Shown: positions 7,195-7,308 of the stretch, in pieces
How the letters are laid out: every line of letters begins with the position of its first letter
How positions within the stretch are numbered: position 1 is the stretch's first letter
Assembly: GCA_022361315.1 (NCBI GenBank)
Contig: JAKSBB010001264.1
Coordinates: forward strand, 1-7,308
From: Desulfobacterales bacterium
GTDB lineage: Bacteria > Desulfobacterota > Desulfobacteria > Desulfobacterales > Desulfobacteraceae
DNA: 7,308 nt
Reading direction: 5' to 3'
The notes under the pieces: generated by a model
What the model saw: only the letters and a program-made list of their open reading frames with translations
The model's database searches: none
Told to the model about the DNA's origin: nothing
Translations under genes and position numbers: made by a program

Positions 7195-7223
7195 CTGTTA
7201 GAATATTTGGAATGGTTTGTCAA
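7195..7223 (-). promoter_or_regulatory. Possible second promoter for the hsd operon
   Basis: A perfect -35 box TTGACA (7223-7218) is followed after 17 bp by a poor -10 (TAACAG, three matches to TATAAT). It sits 40 bp downstream of the stronger promoter, in tandem. The spacing is right but the -10 is weak. Confidence 0.3.
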
Positions 7224-7235
7224 TTACTGGAGTTG

Positions 7236-7263
7236 GGTATAGTATAGTGGACCCCAGTGTCAA
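7236..7263 (-). promoter_or_regulatory. Probable sigma70-type promoter of the hsdRMS operon
   Basis: On the minus strand a perfect -35 box TTGACA (7263-7258) and TATACC (7241-7236) are 16 bp apart. Transcription would start near 7229, giving a leader of about 300 nt before hsdR, long for a restriction operon. It is the best promoter-like sequence I found upstream of the operon; no equally good one was seen before the HEPN-like or Mrr-like genes. Confidence 0.6.
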
Positions 7264-7308
7264 GACAGTCTTTCATTCAATTTAAGCGTCATCTTATAAA
7301 TCATCCCC

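Larger units (their letters stand above)
6932..7308. other. Noncoding leader and promoter region upstream of hsdR
   Basis: These 377 bases hold no convincing gene. They contain two perfect TTGACA boxes facing hsdR, an inverted repeat at 6978-7003 and the hsdR ribosome site. A 100-codon minus-strand frame (7179-6877) lacks a ribosome site and overlaps the hsdR start, so it is not called. From about 7241 rightwards the plus strand (GTGGACCCCAGTGTCAAGAC) is reminiscent of insertion-sequence termini, but this could not be confirmed. Confidence 0.6.

Noticed and set aside
1..7308. CRISPR array, tRNA or rRNA gene, or retron-like RNA
   Set aside because: No regularly spaced short repeats, cloverleaf sequence or reverse-transcriptase motif was seen on either strand.

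Overview
The window holds a type I restriction-modification operon and two further probable defence genes, all on the minus strand, so the genes read from right to left. It looks like part of a bacterial defence island. The base composition and mix of families suggest a Gram-negative bacterium, possibly a Desulfobacterota-like lineage. That placement is a weak guess, because no rRNA or housekeeping gene is present.

Layout in transcription order. Positions 7308-6932 are noncoding. They contain a good sigma70-like promoter (TTGACA, 16 bp, TATACC) and a leader of about 300 nt. hsdR (6931-4493) follows with a TTG start. hsdM (4496-3027) overlaps the hsdR stop by 4 bp (ATGA). hsdS (3018-1267) starts 8 nt after hsdM. 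Subunit lengths (812, 489 and 583 aa), the short HsdR and its C-terminal domain match the type IB (EcoAI/EcoEI) family. All three genes look intact, so a working m6A methyltransferase and ATP-dependent restriction enzyme is expected.

After an 83-nt gap comes a 301-aa protein (1183-278) whose C-terminal half resembles the HEPN-like C-terminal domain of abortive-infection proteins (RN...HG motif). Another 71 nt further is the first 68 codons of a gene that runs off the left edge (206-1). It has an Mrr-like PD-(D/E)xK nuclease start of the kind often fused to a STAND-type NTPase.

Composition is mosaic. The conserved parts of hsdS and a sampled part of hsdM are near 58-63% G+C in hand-counted 60-base stretches. 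The two target-recognition domains of hsdS, the HEPN-like gene and the Mrr-like gene fall to about 27-35%. This fits exchange of specificity domains and separate acquisition of the two downstream genes.

The R-M system is a well-known type. The part most likely to be undescribed is the HEPN-like plus Mrr-like pair at the left end, most of which lies outside the window.
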